Of a DNA stretch of 64,000 nucleotides, positions 45,334-54,869 are shown in pieces. Under the pieces are notes generated by a model, which saw only the letters and a list, made by a program, of their open reading frames with translations, had not been told where the DNA came from and did not search any database. Numbering within the stretch: position 1 is the first letter of the stretch; the number at the start of each line of letters is the position of its first letter. Source of the DNA: Novosphingobium pokkalii (GTDB lineage Bacteria > Pseudomonadota > Alphaproteobacteria > Sphingomonadales > Sphingomonadaceae); NCBI RefSeq assembly GCF_014652855.1, contig NZ_BMZP01000004.1, forward strand, positions 185,235 to 249,234, in the 5' to 3' direction. The translations under genes were made by a program, and so were the position numbers.

Positions 45334-47540
45334 CAGAAGGCCTGCCCCAGCGCGATATAGACGCCCAGGCGGCTATCACCCGGACGCGGATTGATGGGCG
45401 TGCCCACATCGATACGGATCGGGCCGAAGTTCGTCTGGTAGCGCAGCCCGAGGCCTGCACCCAGGCGCAGCCCGGAAAGCGTGGGCGTCGCCGTCGGCCC
45501 GACGGTGCCCGCGTCCACGAAGGGCACCAGCCCCACTGCCCCGCCGAACAGCCCGGTCTTGACCCGCGCTTCCAGCGAGAATTCGGTGAGCGAGCGCCCG
45601 CCGGTCGGCTCTCCGGCCGCATCGAGCGGGCCGACCCGCTGATAGGAATAGCCACGCACCGAGGCGCCGCCCCCGGCATAGAACCGCCGCGACGGCGCGA
45701 TGTTGTCCAGCTCCGTCCCGGCGATGGCGCCCAGCCGGGTGCGCGCCGCCAGGATGATCCGGCTGCTGACCCGCTGATAGATGCTCGCATCGATCTGGGT
45801 CTTCACATAGCTCGACTTGGTGCCATCGGTGGTGGAGATTTCCGGCGAGACGCGCAGCGACAGGCGCCAACCCTTGGTGGGATCGAGCAGGTTGTCGCTG
45901 GCGTCATAGGCGCCGCGCAGCGGCAGCGCGGCGATGAAATAGGTGGTGCGCGGCGTGGTGCTGGTGGTTTCCTGCGTGCCGATCAACTGAATGCCGAACG
46001 AATAGGTCCACGGCTTCTGGAAAATCAGGGTGGACTGCTTTTCCAGGCTGGCCGTGGCCGACAGGGTGTTGGCGTCATAGGCGCGGACCTGGATCGTCTG
46101 GGCATAGAGATCGGCGGTCAGGACCTGGTCGCGCTCGTGGAAATTGTTGCGGCGGAACGTGACACCGGCGAGTTGCTCCTGCGTGCCGAGCACGCCGCGC
46201 AGGCGGATCATGCCCTCGGGCGGGAAGAAGTTGCGATGCTCCCAGCTTCCCTCCAGCCGCGCGCCTTCGCCGCTCGAATAGCCGATCAGGCCCGCCAGCG
46301 TGCGCTGCGGTGCCTTGGTCAGGTCCACGTCGACATCGACAACACCGGGCTGCCCATTGGCCGGCGGCGTCACTTCGCGCGCCTTGACCGTGGCGGTGGA
46401 GACCAGGCTGGTGGCCAGGATGCCTTCGCGCAGGTCGTCCATGTCGCTGCGCAGGTAGAGGTCGCCGGGACGGAACCGCGCGATGCGTTCCAGATGGCGC
46501 GAGCTGAGATAGGCCGGCAGGTTGCTGTTGACGTGACCGAAGCGATACTTGCCGCCGGTGGTGACCGGCACGGTGAGATCGCCGGTGCGCGGCTCGTGGT
46601 CGATCACCAGGTCGGGTTCGCCGACCGTGGCGAAGGCATAGCCGCGCTCGCCCATTTCCTTGTTGAGACTGTCCTTCTCGGCCAGGATCTTGTCGGTGTT
46701 GATCGGATCGCCGACATTGAGATGGAACGCGGCGCGCAAGTCCTTGCCATCGCTTGCCGTTGTCACGTCGCCCAGGGCGATGTGGGCAAACCGGTATTGC
46801 GGGCCGGGCTGGATGTCGAACCGAACGACCGACTTGGCCAGGCTCTCCTGGCGGCGCTCCCGCGCCTCTTCGGGGGTTTCGGCCTTGGCCGGGGTGGCGC
46901 CGCTTGCCGCAGCGGTGGTGCCTGTGGGTGTGTCGTTGGCCGGGCGCTCGATCGTCTGGGTGATGCCGGGATCGTAATAGCCATAGACGCGCAGCACCTG
47001 CTGGAGCAGGTCGGCATCGCTCTTGGCGCGGCGGGTAAGCTGCGCCAGGTTGTCTTCATCGTCCTTGAGCGTGGCCAGGGCAGACAGGCCCTTGAACCGC
47101 GCCACGATGGCATCGCGATCGGGCAGCTTGGCATCGGGGGGAAAGGCCAGCACGACCTGGTCTGCCACGCGCACCAACGAGGCATTGGCAATCCGCACGC
47201 CTTGCGCCGAATCATCGGTTTCCAGCGCGGCGCCGGCAGCCTTGGCCTGCTCCTGCGCATCGGCGATGTCGGGATCGGGAGACAGTGGCTCGATCGCCGG
47301 CAGGTCTGCCTTGTCGGGCCATTCCAGCGTGATGCCGGGCATCGCCGGCAGCGTCGGCAACGGATCGGGGCTGATCAGCGTGGATACATCGGGCGCCGGG
47401 GTGCGGGCCGCATCGGTATCGCGCGCCCAGGCTTGGGGATTGTCCAGCGCGGAATCGGGGATCAGGGCCTCCAGCGCAGGATCGGCATCGCGCGATTGCC
47501 CCAGCGCGGGCAGCGGGCCGAGCGTGGCCCCAAGCCCCAC
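45333..47540 (-). CDS. tamA: Outer-membrane assembly protein TamA (Omp85 family)
   Basis: About 735 aa. After a variable acidic, proline-rich region of about 100 residues come POTRA domains (VRFDIQPGPQYRFAHIALGD, INTDKILAEKDSLNKEMGERGYAFATVGEPD, then VVDVDVDLTKAPQRTLAGLIGYSSGEGARLEGSWEHRNFF). The Omp85 barrel ends in RRFYAGGGASVRGYSYQRVGPL and ...VYIALGQAF with terminal Phe. It assembles outer-membrane proteins with TamB. The start is uncertain: GTG 47540 is the first standard codon after bpt but cuts into the signal peptide. CTG 47567 would give a complete one. Upstream ATG codons lie deep inside bpt. Confidence 0.9.
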   Translation of the reverse strand: MGLGATLGPLPALGQSRDADPALEALIPDSALDNPQAWARDTDAARTPAPDVSTLISPDPLPTLPAMPGITLEWPDKADLPAIEPLSPDPDIADAQEQAKAAGAALETDDSAQGVRIANASLVRVADQVVLAFPPDAKLPDRDAIVARFKGLSALATLKDDEDNLAQLTRRAKSDADLLQQVLRVYGYYDPGITQTIERPANDTPTGTTAAASGATPAKAETPEEARERRQESLAKSVVRFDIQPGPQYRFAHIALGDVTTASDGKDLRAAFHLNVGDPINTDKILAEKDSLNKEMGERGYAFATVGEPDLVIDHEPRTGDLTVPVTTGGKYRFGHVNSNLPAYLSSRHLERIARFRPGDLYLRSDMDDLREGILATSLVSTATVKAREVTPPANGQPGVVDVDVDLTKAPQRTLAGLIGYSSGEGARLEGSWEHRNFFPPEGMIRLRGVLGTQEQLAGVTFRRNNFHERDQVLTADLYAQTIQVRAYDANTLSATASLEKQSTLIFQKPWTYSFGIQLIGTQETTSTTPRTTYFIAALPLRGAYDASDNLLDPTKGWRLSLRVSPEISTTDGTKSSYVKTQIDASIYQRVSSRIILAARTRLGAIAGTELDNIAPSRRFYAGGGASVRGYSYQRVGPLDAAGEPTGGRSLTEFSLEARVKTGLFGGAVGLVPFVDAGTVGPTATPTLSGLRLGAGLGLRYQTNFGPIRIDVGTPINPRPGDSRLGVYIALGQAF

Positions 47541-47586
47541 GCCCAGCGCGGCCAGGGCACGCGCCAGGCCCGACCATGCGAAAACG

Positions 47587-48465
47587 TCAGAGCGGAGGGA
47601 ATCCTTCGGCGAGGCCGCGATCTGCCGCAGCGCGGCCCAGCGATTGCGACCCGAGTTCCGGCTTGGTGGGCAGGACGCCAGCGTCGCGTGCGGCGCCGTC
47701 TGCCAGCCGATCGATGGCGCGGGCCTGCACATCTGGTTCAAACGCATGCCAGCCATCGCGGCCCAAACGCTCCATCGGCCGATAACGGACCTTGTACTGC
47801 ATGCGTGCCGATCCCTCGACCCAATAGCCGAGGTAGACATAGGGCAGGCCGATCCTCTGTGCGTGGAGGATGTGATCGAGAATGATGAAGTTTCCAAGCC
47901 CGCCGCGCGTTTCGTGATGTGGATCGTAAAAACTGTAGACCATCGAGAGGCCATCACCCTGTTGATCCGTCAGGCATGCCCCCACGAGTTTGCCCAGGCT
48001 GCCATCGGCAGTGGGCTCCCTGTATTCAATTACATAACTCCTCACCGACGTATGTTCCACCATGTCCGCGAAGTCCATCTCGTCCATGGTGGCCATGCCG
48101 CCGCCCGGATGCCGGGCAGCGAGGTAACGTCGCAACAGGTCGAATTGTTCCGCAGTGGACCAAGGTTTGCAAGCCGTGACGACGAGATCGCCATTGCGGC
48201 GCAGATCGCGACGCTGCGTGGCCGAGGGACGGAAGGCGCCGGCCACCACCCGCACCGAAACGCAGGCCTGGCAATCGGTGCAACTGGGCCGATAGGCCAC
48301 CGTCTGGCTGCGGCGGAAGCCGATCCGGCTGAGCGCGTCGTTCAATTCCTCGGCACCCGGCCCCTTGAGCTCGGTAAACACCTTTCTCTCCTGCCGGCCG
48401 GGCAGATAGGGGCACGGCGCCGGGCTGGTGACGAAAAAGCGGGGGAAGCGGACAGGCGCAGTCAC
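47587..48465 (-). CDS. bpt: Aspartate/glutamate leucyltransferase (Bpt/ATE family)
   Basis: A 292-aa aminoacyl-tRNA--protein transferase that adds leucine to N-terminal Asp or Glu and so feeds the N-degron pathway. The N-terminal cysteine block [16 protein letters not shown] ... [18 protein letters not shown], with its four conserved cysteines, is intact. The GNAT-like C-terminal domain has [28 protein letters not shown] and [29 protein letters not shown] 48465 ([10 protein letters not shown]) is chosen by family length. It lies 47 bp ahead of the assigned tamA start, on the same strand. Confidence 0.92.
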   Translation of the reverse strand: MTAPVRFPRFFVTSPAPCPYLPGRQERKVFTELKGPGAEELNDALSRIGFRRSQTVAYRPSCTDCQACVSVRVVAGAFRPSATQRRDLRRNGDLVVTACKPWSTAEQFDLLRRYLAARHPGGGMATMDEMDFADMVEHTSVRSYVIEYREPTADGSLGKLVGACLTDQQGDGLSMVYSFYDPHHETRGGLGNFIILDHILHAQRIGLPYVYLGYWVEGSARMQYKVRYRPMERLGRDGWHAFEPDVQARAIDRLADGAARDAGVLPTKPELGSQSLGRAAADRGLAEGFPPL

Positions 48466-48627
48466 GGCCAGAGCAATTCCTTGTCGCGCACCGGCCCATC
48501 CGGCGCGCGTCGTGCCCACGACCGTGCCCCGGCACGGCCCTGGGTTAAAGCCCGTTAACCACGAAATCTGGCCAACCGACAAGCCTGGCCGCCCATTTCG
48601 GAGCGGATTTCGCCGCCGTGCCGCCGT

Positions 48628-48662
48628 CCCGTGCCAAGGCAGGACAGCCTGCCCGGCACGGG
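48628..48662 (-). terminator. Stem-loop behind threonine ammonia-lyase
   Basis: CCCGTGCC-AA-GGCAGG-ACAG-CCTGCC-C-GGCACGGG forms 14 bp with a small internal loop, 9 bp after the ilvA stop. No T-run follows on the minus strand, so it may be an mRNA-end stabiliser or a weak terminator. Confidence 0.45.
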
Positions 48663-48670
48663 TTAACGGA

Positions 48671-49924
48671 TCAGGCGAGTTCGACCTGGGTCACATCATA
48701 GCCGCGCGTGCGCAGCGCCCGCACCAGCAGGTCGATCTGCTCGCGGTTGCGCGCCTCGCATTCGATTTCCGCAGTCAGGCCCTTGGCCGGCAGCGAGGTG
48801 AAGATGCGCTGGTGCCACACTTCCAGGATGTTGACCTGGTGGCGGTTGAACTCTTCCACCACGCTGTAGAGCGCGCCGGGTCGATCCTGCAACACGATGC
48901 GCAGGCGGCCAAGGCGGCCCGACCGCGCCAGATCGCGCAGCAGCACATTGGCCAGCAGGCGCGTGTCGATATTGCCGCCTGTCAGCACGATGCCCACCTT
49001 GCGCCCTTCGAACATGGCGCGGTTGGCGATCACGGCGGCGAGCCCGGCTGCACCTGCCCCTTCCACAACGGTCTTCTCGATCTGGAGCAGCAGGGCCACG
49101 GCGGATTCCAGCGCGGCTTCGTCGACCAGCACGATATCGTCGACCAGCGTTTCCAGTACCGCCGAGGTAAACGCGCCCGGCTCCTTCACCGCGATCCCTT
49201 CGGCCAGGGTATCGCCGCCGCAGGGCAGGCTCTGGTGCTTGAGCTTGTCGTACATCGACGGGAACAGTTGCGCCTGCACGCCGACCAGGCCGATCCCCGG
49301 CTTCATCGCGCGCGCCGCCGTGCCCATGCCCGTGAGCAGCCCGCCCCCGCCGATCGGCACGGCCAGCATGTCGATCTCGGGCACGTCGGTCAGCATTTCC
49401 AGCGCCACGGTGCCCTGCCCCGCCGCCACGGCCGGATCATCGAACGGGTGCACGAACGTCAGCCCGCGCTCGGCTTCGAGCTGGCGCGCATGGGCATAGG
49501 CTTCGTCGAACGTTTCGCCTTCCAGCACGACGTTGCCGCCGACGCTTTCGGTCTGCATGATCTTCACCGCCGGCGTGGTGCGCGGCATCACGATCGTGAC
49601 CGGCACGCCCAGCCGCGTGCCGTGATACGACAGGCCCTGGGCATGGTTGCCGGCCGACGCGGCGATGACCCCGCGCGAACGCTGTTCTTCGGTCAGCAGC
49701 AGAAGGGCATTGAGCGCGCCGCGTTCCTTGTAGGCGGCGGTGAATTGCAGGTTTTCGAACTTGAGGTAGATCTCGGCGCCGGTGATCCGGCTCAAGGTCT
49801 GGCTATGCAGCGTGGGGGTACGCACCACCTTGCCCATAATTCGTCCGGCCGCCGCGTGAACGTCGGCAAGGGACAGCAGGGCTTGCGCCGGCTGTGGGAC
49901 GAGCTTGTGGACAAGGTTTTCCAT
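48671..49924 (-). CDS. ilvA: Threonine ammonia-lyase with ACT domain
   Basis: A 417-aa PLP enzyme that deaminates threonine to 2-oxobutyrate, the entry to isoleucine synthesis. PLP lysine in [12 protein letters not shown] (about 63), [14 protein letters not shown], the PLP-phosphate loop [12 protein letters not shown] and [12 protein letters not shown] are visible. One ACT-like domain is C-terminal (about 345-417; [26 protein letters not shown]). The single ACT domain and short length resemble the TdcB/short IlvA class, so biosynthetic versus catabolic role is open. GGGGAG precedes ATG 49924. It is divergent from the HIBADH gene. Confidence 0.92.
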   Translation of the reverse strand: MENLVHKLVPQPAQALLSLADVHAAAGRIMGKVVRTPTLHSQTLSRITGAEIYLKFENLQFTAAYKERGALNALLLLTEEQRSRGVIAASAGNHAQGLSYHGTRLGVPVTIVMPRTTPAVKIMQTESVGGNVVLEGETFDEAYAHARQLEAERGLTFVHPFDDPAVAAGQGTVALEMLTDVPEIDMLAVPIGGGGLLTGMGTAARAMKPGIGLVGVQAQLFPSMYDKLKHQSLPCGGDTLAEGIAVKEPGAFTSAVLETLVDDIVLVDEAALESAVALLLQIEKTVVEGAGAAGLAAVIANRAMFEGRKVGIVLTGGNIDTRLLANVLLRDLARSGRLGRLRIVLQDRPGALYSVVEEFNRHQVNILEVWHQRIFTSLPAKGLTAEIECEARNREQIDLLVRALRTRGYDVTQVELA

Positions 49925-50034
49925 AGTGAGGCTCCCCCTAATGCAAAGGGCGGCGCAAAGAAACCGTTTCCGGAGACGCGCGGCACCCCCTTGGGAGGGC
50001 TGGCACGACCGCATAAACCGGTTAAACAACCCGC

Positions 50035-50937
50035 ATGACCGAACCACTCACCATCTCCTGCATCGGCCTTGGCACCATGGGCGGGCCCATCGCCCGCCAC
50101 CTGGGCCAGGCAGGCCACCGCCTCACCGTGTTCAACCGCAGCGATGCCCGGCGCGAAGCCTGGCTGGCCGCCAACCCCGGCCTGGCCGCGCGCGTGGCCG
50201 GCAGCCCGGCCGAAGCCGCCGAGGGCGCCGACGCGGTGATTACCTGCGTGGGCAACGATGATGACCTCGCCGATGTGGTGCTCAGCCCGCAAGGCGCCTT
50301 TGCCGGCCTGCGCCCCGGCGCGGTGCTGATCGACCACACCACGGTTTCGGCCCGCATCGCCCGCCAGATCGCGGTGGAAGGCCGCGACAAGGAAATCCTG
50401 TGTGTCGACGCGCCGGTCACCGGCGGCCAGTCCGGCGCGGAAAGCGGCACGCTCTCGATCATGTGCGGCGGCAGCGACAAGGCGATTGCCGCCGCGCGGC
50501 CGATCCTGGCCGCCTATGCCAAGCGCGTGGTCCATGTCGGCAAGTCCGGCGCCGGGCAGACCACCAAGATGGTCAACCAGATGTGCCTGGCGGCGACGAT
50601 CGCCGGTCTGTCCGAAGCGATGCGCTTTGCCCAGGCGGCCCATCTTGACCTTGGCAAAGTGTTCGAGGCGATTTCCGGCGGCGCCGCGCAATCCTGGCAG
50701 ATGGACAACCGCTGGGACACCATGGCCGACGATTCGTTCGATTTCGGCTTTGCCGTGGACTGGATGCGCAAGGACCTTGGCCTGGCCATCGAGGAAGCCC
50801 GCGGGCTGGGGGCGAGCGTGCCGACCACCGCGCTGATCGACCAGTTCTATGCCGACGTCCAGGCGCTGGGTGGCGGCCGCCAGGATACCAGCGCGCTGAT
50901 CCGTCGCCTGCCGCTGCGCGGGCAGAAGCCCGCATGA
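50035..50937 (+). CDS. 3-hydroxyisobutyrate dehydrogenase-family oxidoreductase
   Basis: A 300-aa NAD(P)-dependent beta-hydroxyacid dehydrogenase. It has the N-terminal Rossmann motif CIGLGTMGGPIARHLGQAGH, the substrate motif DAPVTGGQSGAESGTLSIMCGG and the catalytic lysine in GAGQTTKMVNQMCLAA (about 178). FDFGFAVDWMRKDLGLAIEEA is typical. Candidates are 3-hydroxyisobutyrate dehydrogenase and tartronate semialdehyde or succinic-semialdehyde reductase; motifs do not decide. Its stop overlaps the amidohydrolase start by 4 bp (ATGA). Confidence 0.88.
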   Translation: MTEPLTISCIGLGTMGGPIARHLGQAGHRLTVFNRSDARREAWLAANPGLAARVAGSPAEAAEGADAVITCVGNDDDLADVVLSPQGAFAGLRPGAVLIDHTTVSARIARQIAVEGRDKEILCVDAPVTGGQSGAESGTLSIMCGGSDKAIAAARPILAAYAKRVVHVGKSGAGQTTKMVNQMCLAATIAGLSEAMRFAQAAHLDLGKVFEAISGGAAQSWQMDNRWDTMADDSFDFGFAVDWMRKDLGLAIEEARGLGASVPTTALIDQFYADVQALGGGRQDTSALIRRLPLRGQKPA

Positions 50938-52667
50938 AGCGCACACTGATTGCCGGCCTGCTCGCCGCCGTTGCCCTGCCCACTGCGGCCCATGCCGGCC
51001 AGGCCCCCTCCACCGACACGCTGGTGGACAATGTCCATGGCGAGACGATCGGCGCCGATGGGCAGGTGGAGCCGGTGATCGGCCTGCTGTTCGACCGCAG
51101 CGGCGTGATCCGCCAGGTGTTCCACCCCGGCGACAAGCTGCCCAGGAAGGGCTTTGGCTATCACGTAGATGGCCAGGGCCAGGTGATCCTGCCCGGCCTG
51201 ATCGACGCGCATGTCCATGTCATGGAGCTGGGGCTGGCCGCCCTGACGCTCGATCTTTCGGCCACGCGCTCCCTGCCAGAAGCGCTTGACGCGATCCGTG
51301 CCTATGCCGCCGCCCATCCCGATCGCACCTGGATTACCGGGCGCGGCTGGAACCAGGAGCAATGGGGGCTGAAGGACAGCAGGGGGCAGAGTCGCTATCC
51401 CACGGCCGCCGAACTCGATTCGGTGGTGGGGGACCGGCCGGTGTGGCTGGAGCGGGTCGATGGCCATGCCGGCTGGGCCAACAGCGCGGCGCTGAAAGCC
51501 GCCGGCATTACCGCCGCCACCAAGGCGCCCGATGGCGGCGCGATCGATCGCCGGCCCGATGGCACCCCGGCGGGCGTGCTGGTCGATGCGGCCATGGGCC
51601 TGCTCACCCCGCGCCTGCCCGCGCCGCGCGCCGCCGATCGCGATGCCGCCCTGGCCAAGGCGCAATCGCTGCTGTTCCAGCGCGGCGTGACCGCCGTGGC
51701 CGACATGGGCACCAGCATCGAGGACTGGCAGGCCTATCGCCGCGCCGGGGACAAGAACCAGCTCTATGTGCGGATCATGGCCTATGCCATGGGCATCGAC
51801 CAGATGGCGCTGATTGCCGGGGGCGAGCCGACGCCTTGGCTCTATGCCGACCGGCTGCGCATGGGCGGGGTCAAGCTGTTCATGGATGGCGCGCTCGGTT
51901 CGCGTGGGGCCTGGCTCAAGGCGCCCTATGCCGATGCACCGGGCACGCGGGGCCTGCCGCGCATGACCGACACCCAGCTCGGCAACCTGATGAGCCGCGC
52001 CGCGATGGACAATTTTCAGGTGGCCGTCCACGCCATCGGCGACGCTGCCAATGCCGCTGTGCTCGCCTCGATCGACGATCTTTCCGCCACCTACAAGGGG
52101 GATCGCCGCTGGCGCGTGGAGCATGCCCAGATCGTCGATCCGGCCGATATCGCGCGCTTTGGCCGCAACGGGGTGATCGCCTCTATGCAGCCGGTGCACG
52201 AAACCTCGGACCGGGTGATGGCAGAAGCGCGGCTCGGGCCGCAGCGGCTGGCCGGCGCCTATGCCTGGGCCTCCATCGCCAAGGCCGGGGCGCGGCTCGC
52301 CTTTGGGTCTGATGCCCCGGTCGAAGCGCCCGATCCCTTTGCCGGAATTGCTGCCGCGATCAGCCGCCAGGGGCCGGATGGACAGCCCGACGGCGGTTGG
52401 CAGCCGCAGGAAAAGGTCACGCCGGCCCAGGCCCTGGCCGCCTATACCACCGGCGGTGCCTATGCCGGGTTTGCCGAGGGCCGCTTTGGCCGGCTGGCGC
52501 CGGGGCTGCGCGCCGATTTCATCCTGGTCGATACCGATCCGCTGACCGCCACGCCCGATGCCATCCGCCACACCAGAGTGCGCGAGACGTGGGTGGGCGG
52601 TGGCAAGGTCTGGCCCGCCGATGCCGAAAATCCGCCGGCCGACAAGAACGGAAACCAAAAGGGCTGA
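50934..52667 (+). CDS. Exported YtcJ-like amidohydrolase
   Basis: A 577-aa protein with a signal peptide (LIAGLLAAVALPTAAHA) and the amidohydrolase-3 fold of YtcJ-like enzymes. Metal site residues appear in LPGLIDAHVHVMELG, VAVHAIGDAAN, WRVEHAQIVDP and LAFGSDAPVEAPDPF. ARIMAYAMG-type and ITGRGWNQEQWGL blocks fit the group. It presumably hydrolyses an N-acyl or amide substrate in the periplasm. It is translationally coupled to the dehydrogenase before it; together they may form a small catabolic unit, but the substrate is unknown. Confidence 0.88.
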   Translation: MKRTLIAGLLAAVALPTAAHAGQAPSTDTLVDNVHGETIGADGQVEPVIGLLFDRSGVIRQVFHPGDKLPRKGFGYHVDGQGQVILPGLIDAHVHVMELGLAALTLDLSATRSLPEALDAIRAYAAAHPDRTWITGRGWNQEQWGLKDSRGQSRYPTAAELDSVVGDRPVWLERVDGHAGWANSAALKAAGITAATKAPDGGAIDRRPDGTPAGVLVDAAMGLLTPRLPAPRAADRDAALAKAQSLLFQRGVTAVADMGTSIEDWQAYRRAGDKNQLYVRIMAYAMGIDQMALIAGGEPTPWLYADRLRMGGVKLFMDGALGSRGAWLKAPYADAPGTRGLPRMTDTQLGNLMSRAAMDNFQVAVHAIGDAANAAVLASIDDLSATYKGDRRWRVEHAQIVDPADIARFGRNGVIASMQPVHETSDRVMAEARLGPQRLAGAYAWASIAKAGARLAFGSDAPVEAPDPFAGIAAAISRQGPDGQPDGGWQPQEKVTPAQALAAYTTGGAYAGFAEGRFGRLAPGLRADFILVDTDPLTATPDAIRHTRVRETWVGGGKVWPADAENPPADKNGNQKG

Positions 52668-52856
52668 TGGCCGTTACATCGGCCGACGCGGAAGGTGCCG
52701 GGTTCCCCCCTCATCCCGGCGCTGCGTTGCCAGGCCCGGTTGCTATGGTCGTCGGTGTTGTCCCCTCGCACCGAATTACGACCTGATCCGGGCACGGCCA
52801 TGCGGGCAGCGGAAAAATCCCGCCGCGCATGCGAATTCCCCTCAATGCAAGAATAT

Positions 52857-52882
52857 GGTGGGGGCCAGCGATGGCCCCCACC
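52857..52882 (-). terminator. Hairpin between the amidohydrolase and tatC ends
   Basis: GGTGGGGGCC-AGCGAT-GGCCCCCACC is a perfect 10-bp stem between two convergent genes. The downstream T content is low on both strands (ATATTCTTG on the minus side). The rest of the 238-bp gap is featureless. Confidence 0.5.
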
Positions 52883-52905
52883 CCAATCCTTTTAACGCAG
52901 GCGCG

Positions 52906-53751
52906 TCAGGGCAGGAGTTGCGTGGGTTCACCCACCGGCTGCGCGGCGGCAGCGGCAGCCGCAGCGGCTTCCTCGGCCTCGGCCCGTGCCTTTTCCTCGG
53001 CATCGGCCTTTTCGGCAAAGCGCATCACGATCAGCGTGCCTTCGAACAGGATCAACAGCGGAATCGCCAGCATGAGCTGCGACACCACGTCGGGCGGGGT
53101 GATCAGCGCGGCCAGCGCGACGATGCCCACGATCACATAGCGGCGCGCCTTGACCAGCGCTTCGCGGCTGACGATCCCGGCGCGGTTGAGCAGCATCAGC
53201 AGCACCGGCAGCAGGAACGAGACCCCGAACGCCAGGATGAACTGCATCACCAGCGCAAGGTATTCCTCGATCCCGGGCAAGGCTTCGAGTTGCAGGCCGC
53301 CCTTGTCCCCCTGGAAGCCGACGAACCATTTGAACGCGGTGGGCATGACCACGAAATAGGCAAGGCTGGCGCCCATGCCGAACAGGATCGGCGTGGCGAT
53401 CAGGAACGGCAGGAACGCCCGCTTTTCCCGCGCATAGAGCCCCGGCGCGACAAAGGCCCAGAGCTGGTTGGCGATCACCGGGAAGCTGAGCAGGAAGCCG
53501 GAGAACAACGCCACTTTCAGGTTCACGAAGAACGCGGAATAGAGCTTGGTATAGATAAGCCGCCCATGCCCGGCGGGAAACGCCAGGCTCAGCGGATGGA
53601 CCAGGATCGCCAGGATCGTGTCGACGAAATAATAGCTGATCGCCGAGGTGAGCGCGAGCGCATAGACACAGCGCAGCAGGCGGGTGCGCAGCTCGATCAG
53701 GTGGTCGAGCAGCGGGGCCTGGGTTTCATCGATATCGCGAATCTGGATCAC
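52906..53751 (-). CDS. tatC: Sec-independent protein translocase TatC
   Basis: A 281-aa inner-membrane protein with six TM segments. The family N-terminus PLLDHLIELRTRLLRCVYAL, the FVAPGLYAREKRAFLPFLI block and the conserved glutamate/proline region in YLALVMQFILAFGVSFLLPVLLMLL are present. It recognises the twin-arginine signal of folded exported proteins. The C-terminus carries an extra Ala/Glu-rich tail of about 35 residues (EKADAEEKARAEAEEAAA...). It overlaps tatB by 4 bp and is last in tatABC. Confidence 0.96.
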   Translation of the reverse strand: MIQIRDIDETQAPLLDHLIELRTRLLRCVYALALTSAISYYFVDTILAILVHPLSLAFPAGHGRLIYTKLYSAFFVNLKVALFSGFLLSFPVIANQLWAFVAPGLYAREKRAFLPFLIATPILFGMGASLAYFVVMPTAFKWFVGFQGDKGGLQLEALPGIEEYLALVMQFILAFGVSFLLPVLLMLLNRAGIVSREALVKARRYVIVGIVALAALITPPDVVSQLMLAIPLLILFEGTLIVMRFAEKADAEEKARAEAEEAAAAAAAAAQPVGEPTQLLP

Positions 53752-54218
53752 GGCTGGCCCGGTTCTGTGGGGTTGTGTGCGGCAACCGGCGCGGCCGCGT
53801 GGCCTTCGTCGGCCGGTTGCGGGCCGCGCGGACGCTCGCCCCGGCTCTCCACCGGCAACAGCTTTTCAGGCGGCGGCGGGAGTGGCGCGGGATCGGTCGG
53901 CGCGTGGGGCGCCAGCACCGGATCGACCGGATGAGCCGGCACTTCTGCGGTGGCGGCATGCGGCGTTTCGGCAGCGCTCGCCGCTGCGCTCTGCGCCATG
54001 ATCTGCGCGTTCTGCTCCTGCCACTTCTTTTCCATGTCGGCCAGTTCCGCTTCGCGGATCATGGTTTCGATTCCGGCGCGGAAGTGGTTGGAAACCCGGC
54101 GCATCTTGCCGATCCAGCGGCCAGCGGTGCGCAGCGCCAGCGGCAGATCCTTGGGCCCGATCACCACGATCGCCACGATGACGACCAGCAGCAGTTCGGA
54201 CGGCGCGATATCGAACAT
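53748..54218 (-). CDS. tatB: Sec-independent protein translocase TatB
   Basis: A 156-aa protein. It has an N-terminal TM helix (MFDIAPSELLLVVIVAIVVIGPKDLP), the hinge GPKDLPLALRTAGRW, an amphipathic helix, and then a long cytosolic proline/alanine-rich tail (about 85-156). TatB forms the signal-peptide receptor with TatC. Overlaps tatC; 29 bp behind tatA. Confidence 0.95.
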   Translation of the reverse strand: MFDIAPSELLLVVIVAIVVIGPKDLPLALRTAGRWIGKMRRVSNHFRAGIETMIREAELADMEKKWQEQNAQIMAQSAAASAAETPHAATAEVPAHPVDPVLAPHAPTDPAPLPPPPEKLLPVESRGERPRGPQPADEGHAAAPVAAHNPTEPGQP

Positions 54219-54247
54219 CGATTATCAGCCCTGCGTTATGGGGCCGA

Positions 54248-54505
54248 TCAGGCCTGCGGACCCTGCTGGTCGGTCGGCTGCTGCACCGGCTGTTGGGGCG
54301 CCACCGGCGTGACGGGCGGCGGGGTCTGCTGGATCTGCGCCGGGGGCGGCGTGACGGGAGGATTCGCCTCCTCGTTCATGCCCTGCTTGAAGCTTTTGAT
54401 ACCCTTGCCGAAATCGCCCATCATTTCGGAAATGCGGCCACGGCCGAACAGAATCAACACGACCAGCGCCAGGATGATCAGGTGCGGTAGAGAAAGGCCA
54501 CCCAT
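54248..54505 (-). CDS. tatA: Sec-independent protein translocase TatA
   Basis: An 85-aa protein: [43 protein letters not shown] is the TatA TM helix, FGRGR hinge and amphipathic helix. A Pro/Gln-rich tail follows. TatA oligomers form the translocation element. It is first of tatABC, but the usual close junction with scpB is broken by a 288-bp palindromic element. Confidence 0.96.
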   Translation of the reverse strand: MGGLSLPHLIILALVVLILFGRGRISEMMGDFGKGIKSFKQGMNEEANPPVTPPPAQIQQTPPPVTPVAPQQPVQQPTDQQGPQA

Positions 54506-54581
54506 TTCAAATTCTCCTTTGCGTGCCCAGATAGGGGAAGTTCCGCCACTTCGCCAGCGGTCCGTGCGGATTTGTGTCGTT

Positions 54582-54869
54582 TAGGCGGCGTGGACAGATT
54601 CCGCAGCGCCACGGCTGGAGGCAAAAACCGCCAGTTCAAGGAGGCGAGGAAGCGTAATATCGGGAATATTGCGCGACGAGCCGACGCGGAAATGGCGGTT
54701 TTTGGTCCAGCCCCGCAGGGGTTGCCCTGTAAAAGGCCCTGGCAGCGTTGCTCGTCCTTGAGCCGAAGGCCAGCGTAGCTAAAGAGGCCCACTCCTCCTG
54801 CGTCCTCACGCCTCGCCAGGGCCTTTTACAGGGCAACCGTGGTGTTGCGGAATCTGTCCACGCCGCCTA
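54582..54869. repeat. 288-bp nested palindromic element between scpB and tatA (family E)
   Basis: Outer arms of 33 nt (54582-54614 and 54837-54869) are complementary at 31 positions and begin TAGGCGGCGTGGACAGATTC. Inside are an 11-bp perfect pair (54623-54633 / 54693-54703, AAAAACCGCCA), extended imperfectly to about 20 bp, and a perfect 23-bp pair (54721-54743 / 54815-54837) starting GTTGCCCTGTAAAAGG. A small GCGTAATAT hairpin lies between. The last three bases on the right (CTA) are the TAG stop of scpB. There is no coding frame. It looks like a MITE-like or REP-like insertion. Confidence 0.85.

Noticed and set aside
42622..45360. 912-codon open frame on the plus strand opposite tamB
   Set aside because: Antisense shadow of tamB; the sequence is Arg/His/Gln-rich without domains. 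Long antisense frames are expected at this G+C content.
47541..47957. TamA start far upstream inside bpt
   Set aside because: The upstream residues overlap the bpt coding region in another frame and have no signal peptide at their start; a start near 47540-47567 is more reasonable.
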